A stretch of DNA of 64,000 nt, from positions 1-64,000 of the forward strand of contig NZ_JANLNW010000050.1 in the NCBI RefSeq assembly GCF_025465945.1, read 5' to 3'. The DNA is from Pseudomonas sp. 6D_7.1_Bac1 (GTDB lineage: Bacteria; Pseudomonadota; Gammaproteobacteria; Pseudomonadales; Pseudomonadaceae). How positions within the stretch are numbered: position 1 is the stretch's first letter; every line of letters begins with the position of its first letter. Under the pieces are notes generated by a model. The model made no database searches, was not told the origin of the DNA, and worked only from the letters and a program-made list of their open reading frames with translations. Of the stretch, positions 7,859 to 17,749 are shown in pieces. A program made the position numbers and the translations under genes.

Positions 7859-8995
7859 ATGTTGATCACTCTTTGGCTACGTATCGGCGCATTGCTCGGC
7901 AAGACCCTGCTGCTTCTGTTGGGCCTTGGCTTGCTGGGTTGGGCTGTGGCGACGGCCTGGTTCGCCTGGCATTACAGCGGCCCGGTCTCTGCCAAAGAGC
8001 ACATCCCGGTCGGTGAAGCAGCAATGACACAGGACATCATCCAGACCGCCGTGCGCATCGTTGACCAGCACCGCGAAAACATTCGCTACCTGCGTGATGC
8101 ACATGCCAAGGCTCATGGCTGTGTGAAAGCCGAGGTTCAGGTGCTGGCCGATTTGACGCCCGAATTGCGCCAAGGCGTTTTCGCTGAAGCCGGCAAGACC
8201 TGGCAAGCCACCCTGCGGCTGTCCAACGGCAATGCCTATCCGCAATTCGACAGCGTCCGCGATGCCCGAGGCATGGCGATCAAGTTGCTTGATGTGCCGG
8301 GTACGCAGTTGCTCAAGGATCAGCAGAGCCGTAGCGAGCAGGATTTCGTGATGTTCAGCCATCCGAACTTCTTCGTCAGCAATGTCGCCGAGTACCGTCA
8401 GAATATCGCCGCCCAAGCCGACGGCAAGCAGGTCATGGCATTCTTCCCGAGTTGGGATCCGCGTAGCTGGCAGGTTCGTCACCTGTTCATTGCCTTGGCG
8501 ACTCTGGCGCCAGCACCGGCCAGCCCGACCCAGTCCACCTACTTTTCCGTCTCGCCGTATAAATTCGGTACGGCCAACGCCAAGTTCCGTGTCGCACCCG
8601 ATCCGGACAGCTGCCCAACCTACGACTTGCCGGCCCAGAATCAAGAGTTGCCAAACTTCTTGCGCAGTGCATTGAATCAACAACTGTCGACGGATCGGGT
8701 ACCGGCGTGTTTTGTCTTGCAGATCCAGCGCCAGGACCCGACCAAGTACATGCCGATCGAAGACACCAGCATCGAATGGCGTGAAAGCGATGCACCGTTC
8801 GAAACCGTGGCACGGATCAAGATCCCCGCCCAGGACTTCGACACGCCGGCTCTGAACCTGCAATGCGATAACCAGTCCTTCAACCCCTGGTTTGGACTGG
8901 AAGCCCACCGTCCTATCGGCGGCATCAATCGACTGCGCAAAGCGGTTTACGAAGCGGTCAGCGACTACCGCCACAGTCGCAACACTCAGCAATGA
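7859..8995 (+). CDS. Membrane-anchored catalase-like haem protein
   Basis: 378 aa, about the size of the minimal catalase-like family rather than classic catalases (~480 aa or more). One N-terminal membrane segment (residues ~12-38) precedes the haem domain. The distal histidine is in DAHAKAHGC, SNGNAYPQFDSVRDARGMAI matches the catalase core, and STYFSVSPYKFG is the likely region of the proximal tyrosine. Start supported by AAGGA seven bases upstream. Being anchored and co-transcribed with the di-haem cytochrome, it probably acts outside the cytoplasm on hydrogen or organic peroxides; catalase activity itself is not assured in this subfamily. Confidence 0.85.
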   Translation: MLITLWLRIGALLGKTLLLLLGLGLLGWAVATAWFAWHYSGPVSAKEHIPVGEAAMTQDIIQTAVRIVDQHRENIRYLRDAHAKAHGCVKAEVQVLADLTPELRQGVFAEAGKTWQATLRLSNGNAYPQFDSVRDARGMAIKLLDVPGTQLLKDQQSRSEQDFVMFSHPNFFVSNVAEYRQNIAAQADGKQVMAFFPSWDPRSWQVRHLFIALATLAPAPASPTQSTYFSVSPYKFGTANAKFRVAPDPDSCPTYDLPAQNQELPNFLRSALNQQLSTDRVPACFVLQIQRQDPTKYMPIEDTSIEWRESDAPFETVARIKIPAQDFDTPALNLQCDNQSFNPWFGLEAHRPIGGINRLRKAVYEAVSDYRHSRNTQQ

Positions 8996-9135
8996 CCCCC
9001 CAGGATCGGAGAGTGGGGCTGTAAAGAACTCGTATAGATTGGCGATTCGCCATAACGATTACGTCGAGTCTATTGAGCCACTACTCGCCACCCACTACCG
9101 TGACCGCCTACCCACTCAACAAGAAGGGAGTCATT

Positions 9136-9252
9136 GTGGAAAGCTCAACGTTAGGCATGATCATCCTGTCAATGATTGCACTGTTCGGTGCCGCGGCTTT
9201 TTGTTTTGAACATCTTGGCACGCGCCAATCAGAAAAGAAGAAAGCCAAATAG
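9136..9252 (+). CDS. 38-aa small membrane protein upstream of kdp
   Basis: GTG start at 9136 behind AAGAAGGGAG (five-base spacing), stop TAG at 9250. One hydrophobic segment (LGMIILSMIALFGAAAFCF) is followed by a basic tail ending KKKAK, which fits a single-pass inner-membrane protein with a cytoplasmic C-terminus. A strong terminator follows 37 bases later, so it is a separate transcript from the kdp genes. Function unknown; it could be a regulator or an accessory subunit of a membrane complex. Confidence 0.6.
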   Translation: MESSTLGMIILSMIALFGAAAFCFEHLGTRQSEKKKAK

Positions 9253-9289
9253 GCTGATTATCAAAAGCCGCACAACATCAAACTTTAAA

Positions 9290-9325
9290 GGGATAACCCG
9301 AACTCGGGTTATCCCTTGTTTGTGT
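9290..9325 (+). terminator. Intrinsic terminator after the 38-aa ORF
   Basis: GGGATAACCCG (9290-9300) and CGGGTTATCCC (9305-9315) form a perfect 11-bp stem with an AACT loop, followed by TTGTTTGTGTT. It separates the small ORF from the kdp transcription unit. Confidence 0.85.
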
Positions 9326-9465
9326 TCGCCTTGTGCAGCCCCACCTATATGCCATCTTAACGTCACCCCCTCCAATCAGTGCCCGACCTTGATGCCGCCT
9401 CCCTTAATCTCCCCCGGGTCCGCTATTGGACGCGTGGGTCTTTCGTTAATAAGGGGAGTTACATC

Positions 9466-9564
9466 GTGCTGACACTCAAGTTCATTTACATCGCCAGCGA
9501 CTTATGTGCCGTTGGGCTGTTCGCTTATCTGGGTTATGCCCTCATTCGTGCAGAGAAGTTCTGA
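9466..9564 (+). CDS. kdpF: KdpF, small subunit of the Kdp potassium ATPase
   Basis: 32 aa from a GTG with AAGGGGAG seven bases upstream. One transmembrane helix ends in LFAYLGYALIRAEKF, which matches the conserved KdpF C-terminus (E. coli ends GYLVYALINAEAF). KdpF stabilises the KdpABC complex in the inner membrane. It opens the kdp transcription unit and is followed 10 bases later by a second tiny membrane ORF. Confidence 0.85.
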   Translation: MLTLKFIYIASDLCAVGLFAYLGYALIRAEKF

Positions 9565-9574
9565 GGAATCCGCC

Positions 9575-9658
9575 ATGTACGACTTGATCTTTGTAGGCGT
9601 TTCCCTGGTGTTTTTTGTTGCGACAGCCATGGCCATTGTCGCCATGGGCAAGATTTGA
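9575..9658 (+). CDS. 27-aa membrane micro-ORF between kdpF and kdpA
   Basis: ATG at 9575, with GAGGA (overlapping the kdpF stop) seven bases before it, and stop TGA at 9656. The peptide is almost entirely one hydrophobic helix ([19 protein letters not shown]). Small single-helix ORFs beside kdpF occur in other bacteria, but I know of no assigned function. Its position, own ribosome site and 13-base gap to kdpA argue that it is translated as part of the operon. Confidence 0.65.
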   Translation: MYDLIFVGVSLVFFVATAMAIVAMGKI

Positions 9659-9671
9659 ACGGAGCTTCGAC

Positions 9672-11378
9672 ATGTTGAGCACTCTGCTGGAATTTGCGCT
9701 GATCCTGGGGTTGATGACCGGGCTCGCCGTGTTGATGGGCAAGTGGTTGACCCGGGTATTTACCGGGAGCACGCACGCCCTGCCGGAACGTTGTACCTAT
9801 CGCTTGCTGGGCATTGATCCAGGCGAAACCATGGGCTGGGCCCGTTATGGTTCGGCGCTGTTGTTGTCGAACGCGGCGATGATGCTGCTGGGCTATGCGG
9901 TGTTGCGCCTGCAAGGCTTTATGCCGATCAACCCGCTGGGGCTGGCGGCACAAACGCCGGACCTGGCGTTCAACACCGCTGCGTCCTTTATCACCAACAC
10001 CAACTGGCAGGCGTACTCAGGTGAAACCAGCCTGTCCAACTTCAGCCAGATGGCGGTGATCACCTTCCTGATGTTTGTCGGTGCTACCGCCGGTGTGGTG
10101 GCCGCGGCAGGTTTCATTCGCGGGTTGAGCCGCGCCAACTCAGGCGATATCGGCAACTTCTGGGTCGACTTCACCCGCATCTTGTACCGGGTGATGTTGC
10201 CGCTGTGCGTGGGCATGGCGCTGGTCTATGTCTGGCAAGGCATGCCGCAGACCTTCGCGTCCCAGGCATTGGCCACCACCCTGGAGGGCGCGCAGCAACA
10301 GTTGATTGTCGGCGCGGTGGCGAGCTTTGAATCAATCAAGCACATCGGCACCAACGGCGGCGGTTTTTTCAGCATGAACGCCGCGCACCCGTTCGAGAAC
10401 CCGACACCGCTGACCAACGCCCTGCACATCCTCAGTATGTTGCTGATTCCGTCGGCACTGACCTACACCTTCGGCAGCATGTTGCTGCAGCGCCGTCAGG
10501 GCTGGGTATTTTTCGGCACGTTCCTGGTGATGTTTGTCGGCTTCCTGACCCTGGTCTACAGCGCCGAACAAAGCGGCAACCCACTGCTCACCCAGGTCGG
10601 CGCGAACCAATTGCTGTCGGCGAGCCAGAGCGGCGGCAACATGGAAGGCAAGGAACTGCGCTTTGGCATCGCGGACAGCAGCCTGTTCATCGCCACCACG
10701 ACCGGGGCGACCACCGGTTCGGTCAACGCGATGCACGACTCGCTGACCCCCATGGGCGGTTTCGTGCCCTTGGCGCAGATGATGCTCAACTGCGTGTTCG
10801 GCGGCGACGGCGTGGGCTTTATCAACCTGATCCAGTACGCGCTGCTGACGGTGTTTCTGGTGGGCATGATGATCGGCCGCAGCCCCGAATTCCTCGGCAA
10901 GAAAATCGAGGCACGGGAGATGAAACTGGTGATGCTCTCGGTGCTCGCGCATCCCGTCAGCATCCTCGGCTTTACCGCTCTCGCCGCCCTGTGGCCGGAC
11001 ACCATCGCCAGCCTCAACAACCTCGGTCCTCACGGGTTCAGCGAGGTGCTGTACGCCTACACCTCCGGCACCGCCAACAACGGTTCGGCCTTCGCCGGAT
11101 TGAACGCCAACACGCCGTTTTTCAACACCACCATTGGTCTGGCGATGTTGATCGGGCGCTTCTTCACCATGTTGCCAATGCTGGCGGTGGCCGGCTCCCT
11201 GGCGATGAAGAAGACCGTGCCTGCCGGTGCCGGCACCATCCCCACCGCGACCCCTCTGTTCATGTTCCTGGTGGTATTCGTGGCGCTGGTGGTCGGCGGT
11301 CTGACCTTCCTGCCCGCGCTCGCGCTCGGCCCGCTGGTGGAGCAACTGCAGTTGCTGTCCGGCCAGACGTACAACTAA
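9672..11378 (+). CDS. kdpA: KdpA, potassium-binding translocating subunit
   Basis: 568 aa, usual length for KdpA. The start at 9672 is set by GGAG seven bases upstream; the longer open frame from 9615 overlaps the micro-ORF and lacks the family N-terminus. It is polytopic, with a pore-loop segment [20 protein letters not shown] characteristic of the superfamily-of-K-transporters filter. KdpA binds and conducts K+ in the high-affinity, ATP-driven KdpFABC complex. It is followed 10 bases later by kdpC, not kdpB. Confidence 0.97.
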   Translation: MLSTLLEFALILGLMTGLAVLMGKWLTRVFTGSTHALPERCTYRLLGIDPGETMGWARYGSALLLSNAAMMLLGYAVLRLQGFMPINPLGLAAQTPDLAFNTAASFITNTNWQAYSGETSLSNFSQMAVITFLMFVGATAGVVAAAGFIRGLSRANSGDIGNFWVDFTRILYRVMLPLCVGMALVYVWQGMPQTFASQALATTLEGAQQQLIVGAVASFESIKHIGTNGGGFFSMNAAHPFENPTPLTNALHILSMLLIPSALTYTFGSMLLQRRQGWVFFGTFLVMFVGFLTLVYSAEQSGNPLLTQVGANQLLSASQSGGNMEGKELRFGIADSSLFIATTTGATTGSVNAMHDSLTPMGGFVPLAQMMLNCVFGGDGVGFINLIQYALLTVFLVGMMIGRSPEFLGKKIEAREMKLVMLSVLAHPVSILGFTALAALWPDTIASLNNLGPHGFSEVLYAYTSGTANNGSAFAGLNANTPFFNTTIGLAMLIGRFFTMLPMLAVAGSLAMKKTVPAGAGTIPTATPLFMFLVVFVALVVGGLTFLPALALGPLVEQLQLLSGQTYN

Positions 11379-11388
11379 GGAAACGCTG

Positions 11389-12048
11389 ATGACGACTCAA
11401 TCCGTATTCAAGGGCCTGTTGCGCCCGGTGCTGGTCTCGGCGGTGTTTTTCATGCTGCTGACCGGCTTGGCTTATCCGATGTTCACCACCCTGGTGGCGA
11501 ACCTGCTGTTCCCTTTCCAGGCCCAGGGCAGTTTGGTCGAGCGCGACGGCCTGGTGGTGGGCTCGACCGTGATCGGTCAGGACTTCACCCGTCCGGAGTA
11601 TTTCCATGGCCGTCCGAGCATGACACTCGGCATTGATCCACAGGACCCGAGCAAGAGCGTACCGCAGCCGTATAACGCCGGTTCCAGCGGCGCCAGCAAC
11701 CTGGGGGCGACCAGCCAGAAACTGATCGATCAAGTGGCCGCGCGGGTTCTGGACTATCACCAACAAAATGGCCTGGCCGCTGACACCCAGGTGCCGGTCG
11801 ATGCGGTGACGGCCTCCGCGTCGGGGCTGGACCCGCATATCTCGGTCGCCAATGCACTGATTCAGGTCACACGGGTCGCCCGCCTGCGCCAACTGCCCGA
11901 AGCCGATCTGCTGCAACTGGTTAATAGCCATACCGCCGAACGTACCTTCGGCCTGCTCGGCGAACCCCGAGTCAATGTGCTGCAACTGAACCTCGCGCTG
12001 GATGCACAGTTGCCCGTGCGTCAGCCACCTATTGCGGCCAGTGAGTAA
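11389..12048 (+). CDS. kdpC: KdpC, K+-transporting ATPase subunit C
   Basis: 219 aa. One N-terminal membrane helix (LVSAVFFMLLTGLAYPMFTT) leads a periplasmic domain with the family signatures YFHGRPS, SGASNLGATSQKL and VPVDAVTASASGLDPHIS. KdpC stabilises the complex and affects K+ affinity. AAGGA lies seven bases before the ATG. It sits between kdpA and kdpB, whereas the textbook order, including that of P. aeruginosa as I recall it, is A-B-C. The protein looks intact. Confidence 0.96.
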   Translation: MTTQSVFKGLLRPVLVSAVFFMLLTGLAYPMFTTLVANLLFPFQAQGSLVERDGLVVGSTVIGQDFTRPEYFHGRPSMTLGIDPQDPSKSVPQPYNAGSSGASNLGATSQKLIDQVAARVLDYHQQNGLAADTQVPVDAVTASASGLDPHISVANALIQVTRVARLRQLPEADLLQLVNSHTAERTFGLLGEPRVNVLQLNLALDAQLPVRQPPIAASE

Positions 12049-12060
12049 GAGACATCCATC

Positions 12061-14133
12061 ATGATCAAGAACGCTCGTTTACCCCTGTTCGATCGCAAAA
12101 TCGTGCTCACCGCCTGCGTCGATGCCTTCAAGAAACTGTTGCCTCAGGCGCAGTGGAAAAACCCGGTGATGTTCGTGGTTTACCTGGGCAGCCTCCTCAC
12201 CACCCTGCTGTGGTTTCAATCCTTGAGCAGTCAAGGTGAGGCGCCCAGCGGCTTTATCCTCAGCATTACCTTGTGGCTGTGGTTTACCGTGCTGTTCGCC
12301 AACTTCGCCGAAGCCCTGGCCGAAGGCCGCAGCCGCGCCCAGGCTGCGAGTCTGCGCAGCATGAAACGCCAGACCCTGGCCAAGCTGTTGCAAAAGCCCC
12401 GGTATGGCGCCGCCTGGCAGCCGACCGAAGCCAGCCTGCTGAGCAAGGGCAGCGTGGTGCTGATCGAGGCTGGCGACCTGGTGCCGCTGGACGGCATCGT
12501 CATCGAAGGCGTGGCCTCGGTGGATGAAAGCGCGATCACCGGCGAATCGGCTCCGGTGATTCGCGAGGCTGGTGGCGACTTTTCCTCGGTCACCGGTGGC
12601 ACGCGGGTTTTGTCGGACTGGCTAGTGGTACGGATCAGTGTCAATCCGGGTGAATCGTTTCTAGACCGGATGATTTCCATGGTCGAGTCCGCCAAGCGCC
12701 AGAAGACCCCGAATGAAGTCGCCCTGACGATTCTGTTGGTGGGTTTGACCCTGCTGTTTCTGCTGGTCATCGTGACCCTGAGCCCCTACTCGATCTTCGC
12801 CGTGGCCATGAGCGGCAGCGGCAACGTGGTCAGCGCCACTGTGCTGGTGGCGTTGCTGGTGTGCCTGATCCCGACCACCATTGGCGGTTTGCTCTCGGCG
12901 ATTGGGGTGGCGGGCGTGAGCCGGATGATGTCGGCCAACGTCATCGCCACCTCCGGTCGCGCCGTCGAGGCGGCCGGTGATGTCGATGTGTTGCTGCTGG
13001 ACAAGACCGGCACCATCACCTTGGGCAACCGCCAGGCCAGCAGTTTCCTGCCAGCACCGGGGATCAAGGAAGCAGACCTGGCAGACGCCGCGCAGTTGGC
13101 TTCCCTGGCCGATGAAACTCCCGAAGGGCGCAGTATCGTGGTCCTGGCCAAACAGAAGTTTGACCTGCGGGCGCGGGACATCCACGCATTAGGCGCCAGC
13201 TTCGTGCACTTTTCTGCGCAAACCCGCATGAGCGGTGTCGACCTGCCCGAGGGGAGGACCATTCGCAAAGGCGCGGCCGATGCCATTCGCAGTCATGTCG
13301 AGGCGCTGGGCGGCAGCTTTCCGGCGGCGTTGCAGGCCAAAATCGATGAGGTCTCGCGGCGTGGCAGCACACCGCTGGTGGTGTGCGACGGGGCCAGGCC
13401 ATTGGGCGTGGTGGAACTCAAGGACGTGGTCAAGGGCGGCATCAAGGAGCGCTTCGCCGAACTGCGGCGCATGGGCATCAAGACTGTGATGATCACCGGC
13501 GACAACCGCCTCACCGCTGCGGCGATTGCCGTGGAAGCGGGCGTCGATGACTTCCTCGCCGAGGCCCGGCCGGAAGACAAGCTGCAGCTGATCCGCGACT
13601 ACCAGGCCCAGGGCAAGCTCGTGGCCATGACCGGCGACGGAACCAACGATGCGCCCGCACTGGCCCAGGCCGACGTGGCTGTGGCGATGAACAGCGGCAC
13701 CCAGGCGGCCAAAGAGGCCGGCAACATGGTCGACCTGGACAGCAACCCGACCAAACTGATCGAAGTGGTCGAGGTCGGCAAACAGATGCTGATGACCCGT
13801 GGCGCCCTCACCACCTTCAGCGTGGCCAACGACGTGGCGAAGTATTTCGCCATCGTGCCGGCAGCGTTTGTCGCCACCTATCCACAACTGGGCGCGTTGA
13901 ACGTGATGCACCTGAGCAGCCCCAACTCGGCGATTCTCAGCGCGGTGATTTTTAACGCGTTGATCATCGTGGCGCTGATCCCATTGGCGTTGCGAGGTGT
14001 GACCTACAAGGCCATTGGCGCGGCGGCGCTGCTCAATCGCAATCTGCTGATTTATGGGTTGGGTGGGGTATTGGTACCGTTTGCCGGGATCAAGGTGATT
14101 GACATGATGTTGGCGGGGTTAGGTTTGGTGTAA
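12061..14133 (+). CDS. kdpB: KdpB, P-type ATPase catalytic subunit
   Basis: 690 aa. The P-type ATPase landmarks are all present: DESAITGES (actuator TGES), [12 protein letters not shown] with the phosphorylated aspartate at residue 314, and [20 protein letters not shown] (hinge Mg site). Several membrane helices flank these domains. It hydrolyses ATP to drive K+ through KdpA. It is the last structural gene of the operon here, separated by about 110 bases carrying a degenerate REP from kdpD, so the sensor genes may have their own promoter. Confidence 0.97.
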   Translation: MIKNARLPLFDRKIVLTACVDAFKKLLPQAQWKNPVMFVVYLGSLLTTLLWFQSLSSQGEAPSGFILSITLWLWFTVLFANFAEALAEGRSRAQAASLRSMKRQTLAKLLQKPRYGAAWQPTEASLLSKGSVVLIEAGDLVPLDGIVIEGVASVDESAITGESAPVIREAGGDFSSVTGGTRVLSDWLVVRISVNPGESFLDRMISMVESAKRQKTPNEVALTILLVGLTLLFLLVIVTLSPYSIFAVAMSGSGNVVSATVLVALLVCLIPTTIGGLLSAIGVAGVSRMMSANVIATSGRAVEAAGDVDVLLLDKTGTITLGNRQASSFLPAPGIKEADLADAAQLASLADETPEGRSIVVLAKQKFDLRARDIHALGASFVHFSAQTRMSGVDLPEGRTIRKGAADAIRSHVEALGGSFPAALQAKIDEVSRRGSTPLVVCDGARPLGVVELKDVVKGGIKERFAELRRMGIKTVMITGDNRLTAAAIAVEAGVDDFLAEARPEDKLQLIRDYQAQGKLVAMTGDGTNDAPALAQADVAVAMNSGTQAAKEAGNMVDLDSNPTKLIEVVEVGKQMLMTRGALTTFSVANDVAKYFAIVPAAFVATYPQLGALNVMHLSSPNSAILSAVIFNALIIVALIPLALRGVTYKAIGAAALLNRNLLIYGLGGVLVPFAGIKVIDMMLAGLGLV

Positions 14134-14142
14134 CACGCAGCC

Positions 14143-14212
14143 CGTGTGGTAGCGGGTTTGCTCGCGATGCAATCGCCGGCAAGCCTGCTCCTGCAGCAGA
14201 TCCTCGCCGTTT
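14143..14212. repeat. Degenerate REP pair
   Basis: GTGTGGTAGCGGGTTTGCTC and, in inverse orientation, CGGCAAGCCTGCTCCTGCAG are diverged copies of the pseudomonad REP. They lie between kdpB and kdpD and can fold into a hairpin that might lower read-through. Confidence 0.5.
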
Positions 14213-14248
14213 CGAATCCCTAAGCTGAACAACTGACCAAGGATGGGT

Positions 14249-16942
14249 ATGGCCGCAATAGAACGATTGAACGCTCCACCTGACAACCGTCCCGACCCCG
14301 ACGTCCTGCTGGCCAAACTCCAGCAGGATGAACAAGCCGCCTTGCGCGGCAAATTGCGTATCTACTTCGGCTCCAATGCCGGGGTCGGCAAGACCTGCGC
14401 CATGCTCGCGGCGGCGCAACGGGAAGTGGCACTGGGTCGCGACCTGCTGGCCGGGGTGGTGGAAACCCACGGCCGCCATGAAACCGCCGAGTTACTCAGC
14501 GGACTCGAGCAGCTACCCCGCTCCTCTATCCTGCACCGCGAACGCGCCCTCAGCGAATTCGACCTCGACGCCGCCCTGCTCAGACGCCCATCGGTAGTGT
14601 TGGTGGACGAACTGGCCCATAGCAACGTCCCGGGCTCCCGCCATCCCAAGCGTTGGCAAGATGTTGAGGAACTGTTGCGGTCCGGGATTGATGTGTGGAC
14701 CACCCTCAACGTCCAGCATCTGGAAAGTCTCAACGATATCGTCAGCGGCATCATCGGTATTCGCGTAAGGGAAACGGTGCCTGACCATGTGTTCGATAAT
14801 GCCCATGAAGTAGTGGTCGTGGACCTGCCACCTGATGACCTGTTGCGGCGTTTGAAGGAAGGCAAGGTCTACCTGGAGCCTCAGGCCGAGCGCGCTTCGC
14901 GGCATTTTTTCCGCAAGGGCAACCTGCTGGCCCTCCGTGAGCTGGCCTTGAGGCGCACCGCCGACCGGGTCGATGCACAAATGCGTGTCTATCGCCGCCA
15001 ACAGTCGATCAAAACCTTATGGCCGGCCCGTGAACGGCTGCTGGTGGGCATAGCGGGCGACGCCGGGGATGAACGCCTGGTGCGTGAAGCGGCGCGCCTG
15101 GCGCAAAAGCTTGAGGCTGACTGGATCGTGGTGCATGTGGCCTCGGCACAACGCCGGGGAGCCTGCGCTTCACGCTATCTGACCGCGATGAAGTCCCTGG
15201 CGCTGGCCGCCGAATTTGGCGCCGACACCGCGACCTTGCCGGGCATGGACGTCGCCGAGGCACTGGCAGCCTGTGCCCGCGAGAACAACGCCAATCGCCT
15301 GGTGCTCGGTCACCATCCGCGCAAGGTCTGGCAGTTCTGGCATCAGTCCATCAGCGACCGGATCAGCCGGCATCATCCGCAGATTGATCAGATCGTCATC
15401 GCCCACGGCTTGCTACCCGCCGCGGCGCCTATTAAAACCGCCGAAAAGCCACCTTCGCCTCCGGGCAGAACCCTGGCGTATGTCTGGGCCAGTCTCGCCT
15501 GTTTCGCCACCACCGCCGTCGCGGCGTTGCTGTTGCAGGTGTTTGACCAGGCCAACGTGATCATGCTGTTTCTGCTCACTGTCGTGCTGATAGCCCTGCG
15601 TTATGGGCGTGGCCCCGGGGGCTGGGCAGCGATGTTGGCGGTGCTGTGTTTCGACTTCTTTTTTGTCCAGCCGCGCTTGTCGTTCAGCGTCAACGACACC
15701 CAATATTTCTTTACCTTCGCCCTGATGTTGGGCATCGCCCTGATCACCGGGCAACTCACCGCCCGGCTGCGCCATGAAGCACGCACCGCGGCGGCACGGG
15801 AACGGCGCGCCACCTCATTGGCCCGACTGGCCCGGGACCTGTCGGCGGCATTGACCGTGGAGCAGATCAGCGAAGTGACCTTACGCACCTTTAGCGGGGT
15901 GTTTGAGGCACGTGTCGGGCTGGCGTTGCCAGACGCTGCCGATGGCGTCCATAGCGTCGGCCCAGGCGTACTACCCATCGACGAAAGCATCGCCCAATGG
16001 ACTTACGACAACAACCAACCGGCCGGCCAGGGCACCGACACGCTAAGCGCCGCCAAGGGCTGTTATTTACCATTGAAGGCACCCATGCGGGTACGCGGCG
16101 TCCTGGTGCTCGAGTTGGCACAGAACGAACGCCTGAACGAACCCGAAGAACGCCGCCTGCTGGAAGCCTGCATGAGCCAGTTGGCGATTGCCCTGGAGCG
16201 GGTGCATTTCGTCGAAGTGGCGCAAAGCACTCTGGTGCAGATGGAAGGCGAGAAAATGCGCAACACCTTGCTCGCCGCGATTTCCCACGACTTGCGCACC
16301 CCCTTGACGACGCTGATCGGCGCCGCCGACACCGCCCTGCCCCACGCCCCTCCCGGCCCCCTGACAGACTTGCTGCTGGGCATTCACGATCAAGCTACCT
16401 CGATGCAGCGCCTGATCGAAAACCTGCTGGATATGGCGCGCATGCAGGAGCGCGGTGTGCGGCTTAATCGGCAATGGCATTCCCTGGAAGAAATCGTCGG
16501 CAGTGCCTTGCGCCAATTACGCGAGCCGCTGACAGGGCATGTGCTACAGACCGATATTTCGCCGCGGTTGCCGCTGGTCGAGATCGATGCACTGCTGATT
16601 GAGCGAGTGCTGGTCAACCTGCTGGACAACGCCGCGAAGTACACCCCGGTGGGGACACGGGTCACCGTCGCGGCCTGCCAGACCGAGGACAAGATCCTGC
16701 TGGAGGTCAGCGACAACGGTCCTGGCTGCCCTGCCGGGAACAATCCCTACAACCTGTTTGAACCCTTCACACGCGGCCAGCAGGAATCCGCCGTCGCGGG
16801 CATCGGCCTGGGTCTGGCACTGGCCAAACGAATCGTCGAGGCCCATGGCGGACGTATCGAAGCGCTACCCGACGCCGATCAGGGCATTACCTTTGCCATC
16901 ACTTTACCGGCGGGCACTCCGCCATCAATGGATACCCTATGA
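14249..16942 (+). CDS. kdpD: KdpD, turgor/K+-sensing histidine kinase
   Basis: About 897 aa. The N-terminal KdpD domain carries a Walker A (FGSNAGVGKTCAM) and is followed by a USP domain (~250-370), four closely spaced membrane helices (~410-510), a GAF-like region, then HisKA with the phospho-acceptor in ISHDLRTPLTTL (residue ~680) and HATPase (NLLDNAAKYTPVG, SDNGPGCPAG). It phosphorylates KdpE when K+ is scarce. ATG at 14249 has AAGGA five bases away and is preferred; an in-frame ATG at 14243 is the alternative. Its 3' end overlaps kdpE by four bases. Confidence 0.96.
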   Translation: MAAIERLNAPPDNRPDPDVLLAKLQQDEQAALRGKLRIYFGSNAGVGKTCAMLAAAQREVALGRDLLAGVVETHGRHETAELLSGLEQLPRSSILHRERALSEFDLDAALLRRPSVVLVDELAHSNVPGSRHPKRWQDVEELLRSGIDVWTTLNVQHLESLNDIVSGIIGIRVRETVPDHVFDNAHEVVVVDLPPDDLLRRLKEGKVYLEPQAERASRHFFRKGNLLALRELALRRTADRVDAQMRVYRRQQSIKTLWPARERLLVGIAGDAGDERLVREAARLAQKLEADWIVVHVASAQRRGACASRYLTAMKSLALAAEFGADTATLPGMDVAEALAACARENNANRLVLGHHPRKVWQFWHQSISDRISRHHPQIDQIVIAHGLLPAAAPIKTAEKPPSPPGRTLAYVWASLACFATTAVAALLLQVFDQANVIMLFLLTVVLIALRYGRGPGGWAAMLAVLCFDFFFVQPRLSFSVNDTQYFFTFALMLGIALITGQLTARLRHEARTAAARERRATSLARLARDLSAALTVEQISEVTLRTFSGVFEARVGLALPDAADGVHSVGPGVLPIDESIAQWTYDNNQPAGQGTDTLSAAKGCYLPLKAPMRVRGVLVLELAQNERLNEPEERRLLEACMSQLAIALERVHFVEVAQSTLVQMEGEKMRNTLLAAISHDLRTPLTTLIGAADTALPHAPPGPLTDLLLGIHDQATSMQRLIENLLDMARMQERGVRLNRQWHSLEEIVGSALRQLREPLTGHVLQTDISPRLPLVEIDALLIERVLVNLLDNAAKYTPVGTRVTVAACQTEDKILLEVSDNGPGCPAGNNPYNLFEPFTRGQQESAVAGIGLGLALAKRIVEAHGGRIEALPDADQGITFAITLPAGTPPSMDTL

Positions 16943-17631
16943 CCAGTGCACGCATTCTAATCGTTGAAGACGAGGCCAACATTCGCCGTTTCGTCGGTAT
17001 TGCCTTGCGCGATGAAGGCTTCGAGGTGTTCGAGGCCGATAGCGTGAAACGCGCGTTGATTCATGCGGCCAGCCGCCAGCCAGACCTGGTGATCGTCGAC
17101 CTCGGTTTACCCGACGGTGACGGTAAACAGTTGATCTGCGAACTTCGGGGCTGGATGGCAGTGCCGATTCTGGTGTTGTCGGCCCGTGACCGGGAGGAGG
17201 AAAAAGTCGCCGCCCTGGACGCTGGAGCCGATGATTACCTGACCAAACCCTTTGGCGTGCCCGAGTTGCTGGCACGGATTCGTGCGCAACTGCGCCGACA
17301 CGTGCAAAGCGGCACGATGGCGGCGACCAGCAAGGTGGCTTTCGGCGAGATCGAGGTCGACCTGGCCACTCATGAAGTCTGGCGCCAGGGCAATCCAGTG
17401 CATTTGACGCCGATCGAGTATCGGCTGCTGTGCGCGATGATTCGCGGGCAAAGCCGAGTCATCACCCATCGTCAGTTATTGCTGGAGGTGTGGGGCCTGG
17501 ATTTTGTGGAACGCGCGCATTATTTGCGGGTGCATATGGCGCATTTGCGGCAGAAGCTGGAAGCAGACCCGGCACAACCGCAGTATTTCATTACCGAGCT
17601 GCAGGTGGGCTATCGCCTGGTGGGCGTGTAA
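16939..17631 (+). CDS. kdpE: KdpE, response regulator of the kdp operon
   Basis: 230 aa, OmpR/PhoB family. The receiver domain (1-118) has the acidic pocket in VEDEANIRR, the phosphorylated aspartate in VIVDLGLPDGDG and lysine in DYLTKPFG. The winged helix (~135-228) carries HLTPIEYRLLCAMIRG and RAHYLRVHMAHLRQKLE. It is translationally coupled to kdpD through an ATGA overlap. Phosphorylated KdpE activates kdp transcription; a KdpE site is expected in the 9320-9450 region, but I could not pinpoint it. Confidence 0.96.
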   Translation: MTSARILIVEDEANIRRFVGIALRDEGFEVFEADSVKRALIHAASRQPDLVIVDLGLPDGDGKQLICELRGWMAVPILVLSARDREEEKVAALDAGADDYLTKPFGVPELLARIRAQLRRHVQSGTMAATSKVAFGEIEVDLATHEVWRQGNPVHLTPIEYRLLCAMIRGQSRVITHRQLLLEVWGLDFVERAHYLRVHMAHLRQKLEADPAQPQYFITELQVGYRLVGV

Positions 17632-17684
17632 ATGCGACACCCCGGCGGCAGCGCCTGCAAGCGCCAGGCTAAATTCTGGACAAC

Positions 17685-17712
17685 AAAAAGCCCGCATTAA
17701 GCGGGCTTTCTG
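17685..17712 (-). terminator. Terminator of tRNA unit 1 (convergent with kdpE)
   Basis: The AAGCCCGC/GCGGGCTT stem has a five-base loop and a T-run (TTTTTGTTG) on the minus strand. It ends the tRNA-Val/tRNA-Asp transcript and may also stop kdpE read-through. Confidence 0.85.
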
Positions 17713-17749
17713 TTGTGACCTGGCGTTCAGCGTTCCAGGTTACCGAATA

